A stretch of DNA of 64,000 nucleotides, from the NCBI GenBank assembly GCA_002189035.1, contig NEEC01000010.1, forward strand, positions 124,001 to 188,000, written 5' to 3'. Position 1 is the first letter of the stretch. Each line of letters starts with the position of its first letter. A program made the translations under genes and the position numbers. This stretch comes from Utricularia gibba (lineage: Eukaryota > Streptophyta > Magnoliopsida > Lamiales > Lentibulariaceae). This document shows, piece by piece, positions 35,131-46,233 of this stretch. The notes beneath the pieces were generated by a model, which searched no databases, was not told the origin of the DNA, and worked only from the letters and a program-made list of their open reading frames with translations.

Positions 35131-35440
35131 ATGGTGCTGGATCCCAATCTTTCTCATTTTATACTGGTTTTATGCTACTATTGTAAGTATTCACCAAAAC
35201 TATATTTGATAGTTATGAAAGGTTTAATCCTTTGGATTGATACGAAAAGAGTGATATTCCTACACATGAATAATGTGTTATATGTTCTAGATATAGAACA
35301 TTGTATGACATTATATTTTTTGATTTATCTTTTATACATGACATGGATATAGGTCTATTTATCAAATTTGACAATCAGATATTCCATCCCTAACTTTCAC
35401 CATTTGTGTCTCAGATGAATTTGTAGTCTCCTACTAGCAT
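35131..35440 (+). pseudogene. Copia pol remnant (GAG-pre-integrase region)
   Basis: The text KGLILWIDTKRVIFLHMNNV followed by LYVLDIEH resembles the copia segment KG...W.DSK.I.L.NVLYVPDIE just downstream of the protease. In another frame, TFTICVSDEFVV at about 35395-35430 resembles the next conserved copia stretch. Frameshifts separate them. Short and degenerate. Confidence 0.55.
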
Positions 35441-35699
35441 CTGAGTTGAAGAAATAATATGCATGCCTCATCATATAGTCTATTCACATTCTCTTCAAAA
35501 GGGATTTCTTTTCTCTTTCAAGCCATTGCTGTTGCTTTTTATCTTTTAAAATATTCTTTTCCTTTTTCAATGATGAGTAGTTATTGTTGGGTAAGGTTAT
35601 ATTGGTAAACTCATATGAAAAATTAATCACAAATCCAATTTTATACCCACATACCAAACATGTATTCATCTTAAACCCAAATAATTTAAACCCATCAAT

Positions 35700-36531
35700 T
35701 GATAAACGAAATTTTCCTAATATCATTGCAAAAATAGAAATTTTGTTATCAAATAAATTTATAAACCTTAATCTACACAAAATACAAATTTTGAAAACTT
35801 GTATAGTGGATTTCGAAGTAGATCATAAGGAGCTTGTACTCGCTAAGTGTTTTAGTAAACGCATAATTCTGAATAACAGTAAGTTTTAGTCTAAGCTCGG
35901 ACTAGCAGTGGCAAGTAAGTTTAGTAAACAAAATCAAGTTTAAATGCAAAAAGTAACAAGTACTGGTTCTAACTCAGAAAAATACATAGATGCCTTAAGG
36001 GTTTGTGGGTGGTATGGTGCTAAAATGTCTAATTTAAATTATTATGTTCCTACACTCACAACTTCAAATAACTTAAGTCTACTCAGATCATTCATAATAT
36101 TTTCGGCTAAGCTAATCCCCAATGTCATCACCAACATTGCTATTAAGTCTACCCGCATGCAAAGTATATAGAATTAGATCTACTGGTTCTACCCCGGACT
36201 AACACCTACTATTTCCGTCTAGATTTGTTGGTCTACCTCTAAATCAAGCATCTTAGTTGTGAACCTACTTTTTCCCTTCCTTAGGTCTACCCATGGATTG
36301 ATAGAAACAAGAGCTAAGAAACAATGATGAATTTTTATTAAGAATTCTAGATCTACACCACCATGCTTTACCTTAAGACATCCTTAGGGTTCTAGCTACT
36401 CATACTTTCAAGGTGAAACATGATAACATTAGCATAAAGCAACGAAAATGTCAAGAACATTGTGAAAGAGTTGGTTGCAGAAACTGAAAACATCAATAAA
36501 CGAAAATAAAGCAATAAGAGTTCTGGTTTCC
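35700..36531 (-). repeat. Athila-family LTR, left member of a head-to-head pair
   Basis: Reverse complement of the LTR at 36660-37754. Its 3' end TTTATCA lies at 35700 on the minus strand, and there is no primer-binding site beyond it, so it is a solo or 3' LTR fragment. Landmarks shared with the right arm in inverted order are GTCTAAGCTCGGACTA at about 35891, GGACTAACACCTACTA at about 36196, ACCCATGGATTGATAGAAAC at about 36289, CTAGCTACTCATA at about 36392 and GTTCTGGTTTCC at about 36520. Confidence 0.8.
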
Positions 36532-36559
36532 AACTTCACCAACAACAACACCTCCAACA

Positions 36560-37754
36560 CGAAGAACACCGACTAAAAGAGGAGAAGAAGAACTTCATCC
36601 TCAAGAACGAAATCAGAACCAATTCAGCGCTACTATTCCGGTCCAGGAACAGTAGCACACGGAAACCAGACTTCTTATTGCTTTGCTTTAGTTTGTTAAT
36701 GTTTTTAGTTTCTACACCCATCTTTTGCATAACATTTTCGTTGTTTTATGTTAATGTCATTACTTTTTACCTTCCAAATATGAGTAGCTAAAGCTATAGG
36801 AGTGCTTTAAGGTGAAGCATGGTGGTGTGGATCTAAGAGTCTTAGTGTATCTTCTGCACAACTTTTTGTCAAATAAATTCTACTTCTTTTTTAAAAAAAG
36901 TAGAAGTAACCTTGATTGTAGAACAATAATTCATTCTACTTCTCTTTTTTCTTTGAAATCTCATTCTACTACTATCTTTTTCTTTGAGAAATGAGAAGTA
37001 ACATTTGAGCTACTTCTCATTCTCCTTTTTAATTAATTCTCATTTTAGAAAAAAGTAGAATGTATTATAAAAAGTTATACAGAACAAGCCCTTAATAAAA
37101 TTCACCATTGTTTCTTATATCTTGTTTCTATCAAGCCATGGATAGACCTAAGGAGGGGAACAAATAGCTTCGCAACTTAGATATTTTATTTAGAGATAGA
37201 CCAACAAATCAAGACGTGAGTAGTAGGTGTTAGTCCGAGGTAGAACCAGTAAAATCGGATAGACCTAGTTCTATATGCTTTGCATACAAGTAGACCTAAT
37301 TGCAATGTTGGTGATGATGTGACACTAACTTAGTCGAAAATATGATAAATGACCTGAGTAGACTTAGGTTATTTGAAGTTGTAAGTGTAGGAACATGGTA
37401 GATTAAATTAGGGATTTTGGCACCATACCATCTACAGACCCTTAAGGCACCTTAGTATTATTTTGAGTTAGAACCAGTACCTGTTACCTTAGCGTTAAGA
37501 CCTGATATTGTTTACTGACTTTGTTTATCAAACTTGTTTACCACTATTGGTCCGAGCTTAGACTAAGACTTACCGTTACTTTGAATTCTGCATCTGCTGA
37601 AATACATGACAAGCACAAGCTCTTTGTGATCGACCTCGAATTCCACTGAACACTTTGTGATTAATTTGTATTTTGTGAGGATTAGGGTTTATAAATGTAT
37701 TTGATATAGAAGTTTGCTTTTATTGCAACGATATGCTAAAATTTTCGTTTATCA
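36560..37754 (+). repeat. 5' LTR of Athila-like element 2, right member of a head-to-head pair
   Basis: Ends TTTATCA directly before a primer-binding site, so it is a 5' LTR. The inverted match with 35700-36531 begins at GGAAACC (36660). The 5' end is truncated or rearranged near 36532-36659, where the two members meet. A MITE of about 240 bp sits inside at about 36845-37090. The last 190 bases recur at 44431-44620. Confidence 0.8.
36845..37090. mobile_element. Putative MITE inserted in the Athila LTR
   Basis: This block is missing from the left LTR member, which runs continuously across the same point. Its ends are imperfect inverted repeats: the left reads TTCTGCACAACTTTTTGTCA and the right, reversed, reads GTTCTGTATAACTTTTTATA, both continuing to ATTCTACTT. 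CTTAGTG and CTTAATA flank the ends, suggesting a decayed target duplication of up to about seven bases. The interior has a further palindromic AGAAGTA/TACTTCT repetition. No coding capacity. Confidence 0.7.
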
Positions 37755-37778
37755 AATTGGTGCCGTTGTCGGGGAGCG
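37755..37778 (+). other. Primer-binding site of Athila-like element 2
   Basis: TTGGTGCCGTTGTCGGGGAG follows the LTR end after one or two bases and differs at two positions from the tRNA-Asp-complementary consensus of Athila/Tat elements. Confidence 0.85.
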
Positions 37779-37861
37779 GTATTTAATTCCACTGTACACT
37801 TCCTTCCAGAAATTGAGAGAGCTAGTAGCAAGAATAGGGAAGAGTTAGGGAAGCGAGCAGA

Positions 37862-39190
37862 TTGAGGCAGCTCCCACTCGAGACTAATAGCAATTTTAGA
37901 ATGGCTGAACCAGAGAAGACCTTGAATGAATTAGATGCTGCTAATCACACTTATAGGGGTCTATGCATCAGATTTCCAGAGGATGGAGCAAACGAGCTGA
38001 AACCTGCGATGATAAATTTTTTTCCCAAGTTTTATGGAAAAATTGGAGAGAACCCCCATGAGCATCTAGACAATGTAACATCAGTATGCACTTCATTCAA
38101 GGGAGCTAGAATGACTGAAAATTCCATTTGTTTGAGAGCCTTCCAGTTTACTTTGGAAGGAGGAGCCAAAACGAGGTTCAACTCACTAGGGCTTGGAAGC
38201 ATAACCGATTGGGCTGGAATGAAGAAAGTGTTTTTGAACAAATATTTTCCAGCTTCCAAGGCTGAAGGTATTAGGAAAGAAATCAGTGATGTTGAACAAA
38301 TGAGTGGAGAATCACTGCATAAATATTGGAAGAGATTTAATCATCTTTTGGGCTCCTGCCCACACCATGTTTTTCAGACCAATGCTTTGGTCAAATATTT
38401 CTATGATGGATTGTTATGCACTGACCGAGCCATGGTAGATTCGGCGGCAGAAGGATTTTTAAGGAAGAAGACACCAACCGAAGCTCTTTCCTTACTTGAG
38501 TAGTTGGCTGAGCATTCAAGACATATTATTAGGAAGCAAGCCTCAAACAAGAGGGTGTAAGAAGTGGAGAGCAAGCCCAGGATTTCAGAGACCGAACTCA
38601 CGAAAAATATTGCTGCTATGTCAGAAATGATAAAGGAGCTATTCTTATTCTAGGCTAAGAACATGCCATGCGGAAACTATCACTGAACAAGGCATGTTGC
38701 AGATAAATGCCCAAATTTATTTGAAGAAGAGAATGTCAAGGCTATGGGATATTTGGAACCCCAGCAGAGGAAGAAATATGATCCTTATTCAAATACTTAC
38801 AACCCAGGTTGGAGGGATCATTCAAATTTTCGTTGGAGCAACAATGAAAATTCTTACAAAGGAGAAAGCTCAACTATGGGGCAGCAAAATTTTCAGGAGC
38901 AAAGATCATATTAGGCGCCTCCATTTCGAAGGCAAAATCAATAGAACCAGCAGCCATTTCAAGCCTCAAATAAAGGAAATGCTGGAGTGAATTCTGGGAA
39001 TTCGTTGGAGGAAATGTTGAAGACATTCATGGTGCAATCAAATAAGAATCAAGCTGAAAATCATCAAGCAATCCGGAATTTGGAGGTCCAAATAAGTCAT
39101 TTGGCAACATAGCTTGAAGACCTGAAACAAAAAGGGAGTTTACCATCACAACCCAAGCCAAATCCAAATTCCAGTGGAGTACCAAACATC
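37862..39190 (+). pseudogene. Athila-like element 2 gag
   Basis: The first 213 codons (37862-38503) are open and contain the gag domain: MAEPEKTLNELDAANHTYRG, ICLRAFQFTLEGGAK, NKYFPASKAEGIRKEI and a VKYFYDGLLCTDRAM segment. A TAG follows at 38504. The same frame resumes with further stops near 38558 and 38654. A CCHC zinc-knuckle region is recognisable around 38668-38715 but is broken by a stop. The C-terminal part includes a MLKTFMVQSNKNQAENHQAI stretch matching element 1. Confidence 0.85.
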
Positions 39191-39196
39191 AGCGCC

Positions 39197-39790
39197 ATGA
39201 CACTTAGAAGTGGAAAAGAGAAGCCTGGACGAGAACTATGTATGTCAAAACCCAAGCTGAAAGAGAAGGGGAAGGTGAAACTGAGTGAAAGCTGCTCAGC
39301 ACTTTTGACATGGAAATTACCCAAAACGTGTAAGGATCCGGGTATGTTTTTTATCCCAAGAAAAATAGGAGATTTGTGCATCAGGAGAGCTATGGTAGAC
39401 CTATTGCAAGCATCGGGTGTACAAATTGAGCTAGCGAATAGGAGAGTAATTTCTCCCAAAGGCATAGTGGAGGATCTATTGGCGAAAATTGAGCATCTTG
39501 TTTTCCCAGCTGATTTTTATGTGGTGAATATGTCCACTGGAAGATCAAAGGATACGATAATTATTTTAGGGGGACCATTCTTGAGCACTTCAAATGCTAT
39601 CATCAACGTGAAGATGGGAACCATTGAGCTTTCTTTTGATGAAGACAAAATTACCCTAGACATAAAGGATGTGAAGAATTATCCCATTGATTTTGAAAGC
39701 ATTTGTGCTGTGGATGTCATGGATGGATTCATTGTGGAGCACTTGAAGAAAGAAATGCAACAAAAAAGGAGGTTCATGAAGAATCTTTAA
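39197..39790 (+). pseudogene. Athila-like element 2 retropepsin, active-site segment deleted
   Basis: Open for 197 codons. It starts MTLRSGKE, the usual junction before Athila protease, then KDPGMFFIPRKIGDLCIRRA. After MVDL it jumps straight to LQASGVQIELANR. Element 1 has about 18-20 extra residues at this point, including the rest of the DLGAS-type catalytic loop and the SVYKAIKLGP segment. The in-frame loss removes the residues needed for catalysis, so the protein would be inactive even though the frame stays open. The downstream FPADFYVVNMSTGRSKDTII segment is well preserved. Confidence 0.8.
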
Positions 39791-41440
39791 TTGCAAAATT
39801 GGAAGCTGAAGAAAAATTCGATCAATTAAATGTGGTGCAAGTCAAGACTCAAGAAGAGAGGTTAGCTGAATTGAAACCATTGCCTAATCATTTAAAATAT
39901 GTTTTTCTTGACGCAGAGTTCAAGAATCCTGTTATCATCTCTACTGGTCTAAGCTCAGACCAAGAGTCACAACTGCTCGAGGTCCTGAATAGAAACAAGA
40001 AGGCAATAGGTTGGACGCTTAATGACATTGAGGGGATCTGCCCATCCATATGCATGCACAGAATATTTCTAGAGGATGGTGCAAAACCAGTCCGTCAACC
40101 TCAAAGATGCCTCAACCCCAACATGATGGAGGTGGTAAGAAAAGAAATTGTTAAACTTCATGATGCAGGGAATTATTAATTCTATCACAGATAGTGAATG
40201 GGTGAGCCCCATTCACGTGGTGCCAAAGAAGATAGGAATGACTGTGGTGGAGAACGAGAAAGGCGAGCTTGTTTCACAAAGGGTGCAAAATGGATAGCGG
40301 GTTTGCATTGATTATCGAAAACTAAATGAAGTGACAAAGAAAGACCATTATCCTTTGCCTTTTTATTGACTAGATGTTGAAAAAATTGGCTGAAAAATCA
40401 TTTTATTGTTTTTTAGATGGATATTCTGGATATAATCAAGTTCCTATTTCAGGGCAGAACCAAGACAAGACAACCTTCACTTGCTCATTTGGGATATATG
40501 CTTATAGGAGAATGCCTTTTGGATTGTGTAACGCCCCAGCCACATTTCAGAGGTGTATGGCCAGTATTTTCTCTAATTTTGGTGATGATTTTATTGAAAT
40601 ATTTATGGATGATTTTACGGTATATGGAGAAAATTTTGAGTCATGCTTAGACCATTTAGATCAGGTTTTGAAGAAATGTGTGGAAAAGAATTTGGTTTTA
40701 AATTCTGAAAAATGTCATTTTATGGTGGATCATGGAATTGTTTTAAGCCATGTGATTTTTAAAAAAGGGATTGAGTTAGATAAGGCTAAAATTAAAATTA
40801 TGTCTGAGTTTCTTATCCTATTGATGTGAAAAGTATTAGATCATATTTAGGACATGTATGTTTTTATAGGAGGTTCATTAAGAATTTTTTGAAAAATGCC
40901 TTGCCTCTTAGTAGATTGTTACACACTAATGTTGCCTTTGATTTTGATGATTCATGTAAGCAAGCTTTTAATTCTTTAAAAAAGGCTGTTATTACTGCAC
41001 CTGTTATGCAACCACCTGATTGGAAATATGATTTTGAGATCATGTGTGATGTAAGTAATCATGCTGTGGGTGCTGTTTTGGGACAGGAAATTGAAGGAAA
41101 GCACCATGTTATCTCTTATGCTTCGAAAGCCTTGGATGAGTCCTTGAAAAATTATACCATCACTACAAGGGAATTTCTTGTTGTTATTTTTGCTTTGGAA
41201 AAATTTCACTCTTATCTTTTAGGTAGCAAAGTGGTGGTATACACTGATCATTCGACGGTGAAGCACTTGATGGAGAAGAAGGACTCCAAACCAAGACTTA
41301 TTAGATGGGTCCTTCTTGTTCAGGAGTTTGATGTTGAGATAAAGGACAAGCCTGGAAGGGAGAACCTTGTGGCTGATCATCTCAGCAGAATTGAAGGAAG
41401 TGAAGGAGATGGAATCATCACTGAAACGTTACCAGAATGA
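39780..41440 (+). pseudogene. Athila-like element 2 reverse transcriptase and RNase H
   Basis: Segments in shifting frames cover the RT: SEWVSPIHVVPKK at about 40195, VCIDYRKLNEVTKKDHYPLP at about 40303, FLDGYSGYNQVPI at about 40410, MPFGLCNAPATFQRCM at about 40513 and the catalytic FMDDFTVYG at about 40602. RNase H has [14 protein letters not shown] at about 41047, [18 protein letters not shown] at about 41154, [14 protein letters not shown] at about 41233 and [10 protein letters not shown] at about 41368. Frameshifts or stops occur near 39790, 40178, 40297, 40368 and 40828, so no continuous polyprotein exists. Confidence 0.88.
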
Positions 41441-42741
41441 ACAGCTATTCTCAATTCGGACTAGTATACGTGAATCGTGGTTTGCTGACCTTGCAAACTT
41501 TGTCTCAACAGGGGTGATGCCACCCGGAATGGACTATCATGCGAGGAACAAGCTTAAGAGTGATGCCAAATACTGCATATGGGATGATCCATATTTATGT
41601 TGAAGAGATGCAATGATGGCATCATTCGAAGGTGTGTTCATGAAAATGAAATTCCAAAAATAATTGATTCTTGTCATGCAGAACCTTTTATTGGCCACCA
41701 TAGACCAAATAGAACAGCAAGAAAAATTGTAGATTGCGGATTTTATTGGCCACATATTTTCAGGGATTGTTACGCCTATTGTAAAGGTTGTGAACCATGC
41801 CAAAGGGTAGGAAATTTATCAAATCGAAACGAAATGCCTCAACAAGAAATCCTGGTATGTGAATTATTTGATGTATGGGGTATGGATTTTATTTGACCAT
41901 TTCCTACTTCAGCAGGTTACAATTATATTTTGGTTGCGGTTGATTATGTGTCCAAATGGATTGAGGCAATCCCTACACGGACCGATGATGCAAAGACTGT
42001 GATTAATTTCTTGCGCAACAACATCTTCACGAGATATGGAACTTCTAAGGCCCTAATCAGTGATAGGGAAACACATTTTTACAATCAGGCCTTAAGGAAT
42101 GTTTTGAAGCATTTTAATGTTTGGTACAAGCCTTCTACAGCGTACCATCCACAAACCAATGGACAAACTGAAGTCTCTAACAAGGAAATCAAACAAATTC
42201 TGGAGAAAGTTGTGAACCCAAGCAGGAAGGACTAGAACATGAGGTTGAAAGATGCACTTTGGGCTATACGAACAGCATACAAGACTCCCATTGGAACCTC
42301 ACCATTTCAGTTAGTCTATGGGAAGCCTTGTAGATTACTAGTAGCTCTTGAGCACAAGGCCTGGTGGGGTGTGAAGAGGTTGAATTTGGATAGAAATAAA
42401 GTGCAAGGCATAGGAAGCTTCAGCTTTCAAAATTGGAGGAGTTGAGAAATGACGCATACGAGAGCTCAAAACTATTCAAGGCTCGGACTATGAGTTATCA
42501 TGATACGCATATTTCCAGGAGAAATTTTGAGATTGGCCAGAAAGTCTTATTATTCCAATCCAGGTTGAAATTGCATCATGGAAAGCTGAAATCAAGATGG
42601 ATAGGGCTTTTTATTGTGAAGGAAATTTTTCCAAATGGTGCTGTGGAAATATTTGATGGAGACTCAAACAAGGGATTCTTGGTAAATGGACATCATTTGA
42701 AGATTTTTTATGAAAATGCTAACATATCACAGGAAATCTAG
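41441..42741 (+). pseudogene. Athila-like element 2 integrase
   Basis: The zinc-binding HHCC region is at about 41672-41800 (CHAEPFIGHH and CEPCQRVGNL). The catalytic core begins with WGMDFI at about 41878, broken by an adjacent TGA, then AVDYVSKWIEAIP, ISDRETHFYNQAL at about 42056 and PQTNGQTEVSNKEIKQ at about 42150, which together supply the D, D and E residues. A stop at about 42233 separates the downstream ALWAIRTAYKTPIGTSPFQL segment, and a frameshift near 42440 leads into the C-terminal LKSRWIGLFIVKEIFPNGAV region. Non-functional. Confidence 0.88.
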
Positions 42742-43113
42742 AGGTGATCAAGCTGATGTATTCACAAAAAACGTAGCCACACAAGAAGTCGGGTCCAAGA
42801 CTATAAACAAGGGAGCTTGTGGGAGGTAACCCATGGCTAAGTTTATAATTTCAGCATTTTAATTTCTAGTTTATTGTTGTTATTTTAGGAATTTTATCCG
42901 TATTTTGTGCTGTTGGGAAATGATTTTTAGTGTTAAGAGGAGTTATTGATGGGGAGTTATGAAAATCAGACCTTTGAAATGAGTGGGAGTTGTACCGGAG
43001 GGGAATGACAGAAATGCCCATCAGGCTTAAAAGTACTTGGAAGAACCGTTATTGTTCTTCACTTCACCCATTTGTCTACGATTTTTCTGCGATAAAATTA
43101 CAGTTATAGAAAC

Positions 43114-44480
43114 ATGATGCCGGCGACACGAAGCGCAAAGAAGGCCATAAAGGAAAAGTCTGGCCGGAAAAAGACGAGAAAGGAGCAAGCAAAGGAAGGA
43201 ATAGGAGATGCTGAAGCATCCACCATTGTTGCTCCGACCCAGGAAGAAGTGGTTCAGCCTGCTGCTGTCACCACATACAAATCCTCAAAAAGTAGACGTG
43301 ATCCCTCAGACAACGAAGGTTGGAGAGCCCTCTACACGGAAAAAACGGAAGGAACCATCCTCCAAGTCAGAGCATATTAGCCTTCAGCAACGATTGAAGG
43401 ACATGCATGCAACTTACAAGAAGAGAAAAGCTCCAGCGGAAGAACCACCTGCAGAGCCGCACGTCTCACCTAAGAAGAAGGGGAAGAAACATGGAAAGAA
43501 AAAGCAGAAGGCATTGCTAGAGGAACCTGTGCCTGAGATAGAATCTGTTGCATTGGAAGGACATATGCTGCCCACAACGGAGAAAAATGCTGGAATTTCC
43601 AGAAATGAAGAAGAGGCAGCAGAGGAAGAGCCTGAAACTGAAAATGAAATTCCTGAAGAGAAAAATCAGGAGGAGGCTGGAGATAAAAATAAAATGGGAC
43701 ATGCACAGGAAATGGACAAACAAGGTGTGCAACCACTAGTCCGAGGCTAGAAAGAGCAGGGAACCCCACCTGCAGAAACTGCCGCGAGCATAATTGAAGA
43801 GGAGTAGGAAGGGATGGAGAAGCTAAGGAAATTTCTCCCAAAATTAGTCACTATGTTCATGAATGCAGGGAGATTCGCAGTGGAAAGGGAGCGATTTCAA
43901 CGACAAATGACCGGAAAGGGAATCCCTTACTTCAAGCACCATGCGGATATGTTAAACGAAAAATACTTGAAGTTTGAAACAGCAGAACATGTGGATAGGT
44001 ATGGAGAGGTAAAATGTGCCAAGGTACTACCCTACCGTCACATTGATTTTGAAATTCTTGTTGAATTAAACATAGTGGATAAGGTCTATACCATGTTTGA
44101 GAATTCTGACTTTATGACCTTATTTGAGTTAAAACTCCTTGCATGTGGAATTGTCATATGAATTCACCTCTACTTTTCTTTACAAAATTCTAGAAATTGT
44201 TTTGGAGCCTACTACTGTTTGCTTTCGTTTGATGGGCACTGAATTTTCATTTTCATTGGTTGAGTGGAATGTTGCCCTAGGTTTTCGCTCGAAAAAGCAA
44301 GTAGATTCGCATTATTTTGTTGCTTCTTTATTCAATTATCCAGCAGACTTTGATGCTGAAGAATTTTATGGAATTTTAACTGATCAGCATGTCATTGAAT
44401 TTAAGGCAAAGGGAACGAAATCTGAATTGCTAAGATTTATTGTTACTTTGAATTCTGATCTGCTGAAATACATGACAAGC
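43114..44480 (+). pseudogene. Athila-type downstream ORF (ORF-1/env-position protein), disrupted
   Basis: Begins MMPATRSAKKAIKEKSGRKK, a basic N-terminus usual for the ORF that follows integrase in Athila elements. A frameshift near 43300 leads into a Lys/Glu-rich stretch. Two stops (43748 and 43804) precede a more conserved region, FETAEHVDRYGEVKCAKVLP at about 43972, and a frameshift near 44140 leads to SLVEWNVALGF at about 44256. The frame runs straight into the 3' LTR fragment at 44431. Function in Athila is unknown. I see no signal peptide or membrane segment, so an envelope role is not supported here. Confidence 0.75.
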
Positions 44481-44620
44481 ATAAGCTGCTTGTGATCGAC
44501 CCCAAATTCCACTGTACACTTTGTGATTAATTTGTATTTTGTGAGGATTAAGGATTATAAATGTATTTGTTACAGAAGTTTGCTTTTATTGCAATGATAT
44601 GCTAAAGTTTCCGTTTATCA
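44431..44620 (+). repeat. 3' LTR fragment of Athila-like element 2
   Basis: About 190 bases matching 37564-37754 at roughly nine bases in ten, from TAAGA...GTTACTTTGAATTCTG to the LTR terminus TTTATCA. Shared blocks include TTTGTGATTAATTTGTATTT and AGAAGTTTGCTTTTATTGCA. The upstream ~1 kb of the LTR is missing. Confidence 0.85.
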
Positions 44621-46024
44621 AACTTGAAACACTTAAGAGAAGAACTAAATTAGACATCTTTAATAAGGTACATTTAACCTAGTCTGTATATGAGGGTATG
44701 AGCTACAGACATATTTAGAATTGGATGTGAGGAAAACTAATTTATAATTGGAGACAAAATGGGTTTGATAACATATTTGATTTTTTTTAATTCTGAAAAA
44801 TGAAAAATAGTGTTATAATGGCTATTCATTAGAACCATCATTGAATAACATTTTCAAAATTTGCATAAGCGAGTCAATTTTTAAGATTAAATATTCACAT
44901 ATGGGGATGAATTTTTGTGGGGTCGAACTTTAATTCAAAATGATTTTTTTTATATTTCTTTGTTGTCATTTCTTTGTAAATCATTTTTAATAAAATTTAA
45001 ATATTCAATCATCTATGTAGACATTCTTTATTTATTATTTCTATAATTTTTGTGCTACAGACTTACCATCAATTAAATTTTAAAGTTGATTTACCACACA
45101 GTTATTCTAAGACATCATTATTTTTCTATGTCAAATTTGATTTACGTGCTTCCCAAACTGTATAGAATATCATTTACTGCATGTTTATGCAACATATGGT
45201 GTTAGTTGGGACTTAAAAATGCAAATAGTCTATAATTATTTATTCTATCAGAAGAATACAATCACAATCTTTTTGTATTTGACTGAAATTCTGGTATACA
45301 TATTATTTGAGCAAGTATTTGTAATTGAATTGGATTTTATAAATTTATTTGCTATGAAAACTTTTAATTCACAAAGATGTCGAATTGTATTAGGTTTATA
45401 AATAGAGCATAACACGTTGTTTTGTGGTATTCTACATGTTAGAAGCCCTTTCTCTGGCACTTGGTGTCTAAGATGTTTCTTGTCAGAGTATTATTATTTT
45501 TATCTGTTGATGATTTGGGACCATTGCAATGGGAAAATCACCATTTGACCCGATTGATATGATAAATAAACATTGACATTTGATGAAATTGTGGCATTAC
45601 ATTCGAGCAAGTGTATAGTTTTTAAATAAATGGGACGTATACACAATGGTATATTGAAGAGGTTTTTAGTTTTTAGAATAAGTAATTATTAATCATGGTC
45701 TTTATAGAGTGTAATCTACTTTTTAATAAATGGGGGTGCATGAGATTGAATCTCAATGATTCCATTGGTGTGCTTTAATATTTTTATATGCAAATGGTGG
45801 TGCATTTAAATGGGGGTGCATGATATTGAATCTCAAATATTCCATTGGTGTGCTTTTATTTTTTTTATATGCAAAATGGTCCAATTTTTTATTCTTTTTT
45901 CATCAACACAACATATAACAAGTAAAAGATACTAAAAACATGATTTTGGGAAAATGAATTTTCCAGACAAATTGAATAAACAAGTTTCCAAGGAGCAACT
46001 TGCACAATCACATGTAGATGATGC
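44621..46024. other. AT-rich intergenic DNA with a local duplication
   Basis: No gene seen. An 80-bp unit is repeated in tandem at about 45728-45807 and 45808-45887: both copies contain AAATGGGGGTGCATGA, ATTGAATCTCAA, ATTCCATTGGTGTGCTTT and TATATGCAAA. The rest is unremarkable. Confidence 0.6.
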
Positions 46025-46096
46025 CGCCGTCCGTGGGGATCGAACCCACGACCACGTGGTTAAAAGCCACGCGCTCTACCACTGAGCTAGGACGGC
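46025..46096 (-). tRNA. tRNA-Lys-UUU: tRNA-Lys (anticodon UUU)
   Basis: On the minus strand the sequence folds into a full cloverleaf. The 7-bp acceptor stem GCCGTCC/GGACGGC pairs perfectly. The D arm is GCTCAGTGGTAGAGC, with the RNA polymerase III A box. The anticodon stem-loop is CGTGGCTTTTAACCACG, giving anticodon TTT. The T arm is GTGGGTTCGATCCCCAC, with the B box GGTTCGATCC. No CCA is encoded, and there is no intron, as expected for a plant nuclear tRNA-Lys(UUU). A strong T-run terminator is not obvious just downstream. Confidence 0.97.
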
Positions 46097-46233
46097 TCAT
46101 TTGAATTGGGAACCGTTATTTAAAAATAACCTGAACATCTCGATCATTTATACAACAACACTCGCAGCGACAATGTGCCCCCACTAACAAAAAAAACTCC
46201 TGCAAATGGCACCCTCAGATCACTCCTGTGTAT

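Larger units (their letters stand above)
36560..44620 (+). mobile_element. Athila-like Ty3/gypsy element 2, nearly complete but inactive
   Basis: Order: 5' LTR, primer-binding site, gag, protease, reverse transcriptase, RNase H, integrase, a downstream Athila-type ORF, and a fragment of the 3' LTR. The tRNA-Asp-type primer site and the extra ORF after integrase are typical of Athila. Every coding part carries stops or frameshifts. Only the last 190 bases of the 3' LTR remain, joined directly to the middle of the downstream ORF, so an internal deletion removed the end of that ORF, the polypurine tract and most of the 3' LTR. Confidence 0.85.

Noticed and set aside
35862-37590. A single foldback transposon
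   Set aside because: The arms extend to LTR termini (TTTATCA at 37754 and its inverse at 35700) and the right arm is followed by a primer-binding site, so two head-to-head LTRs explain it better.
43470-43841. Minus-strand open frame of 123 codons
   Set aside because: Antisense to the Lys/Glu-rich part of the Athila downstream ORF; openness follows from biased composition.
43114-44480. Retroviral-type envelope gene
   Set aside because: Position after integrase invites this, but there is no signal peptide, membrane span or cleavage site; it matches the Athila ORF of unknown function.
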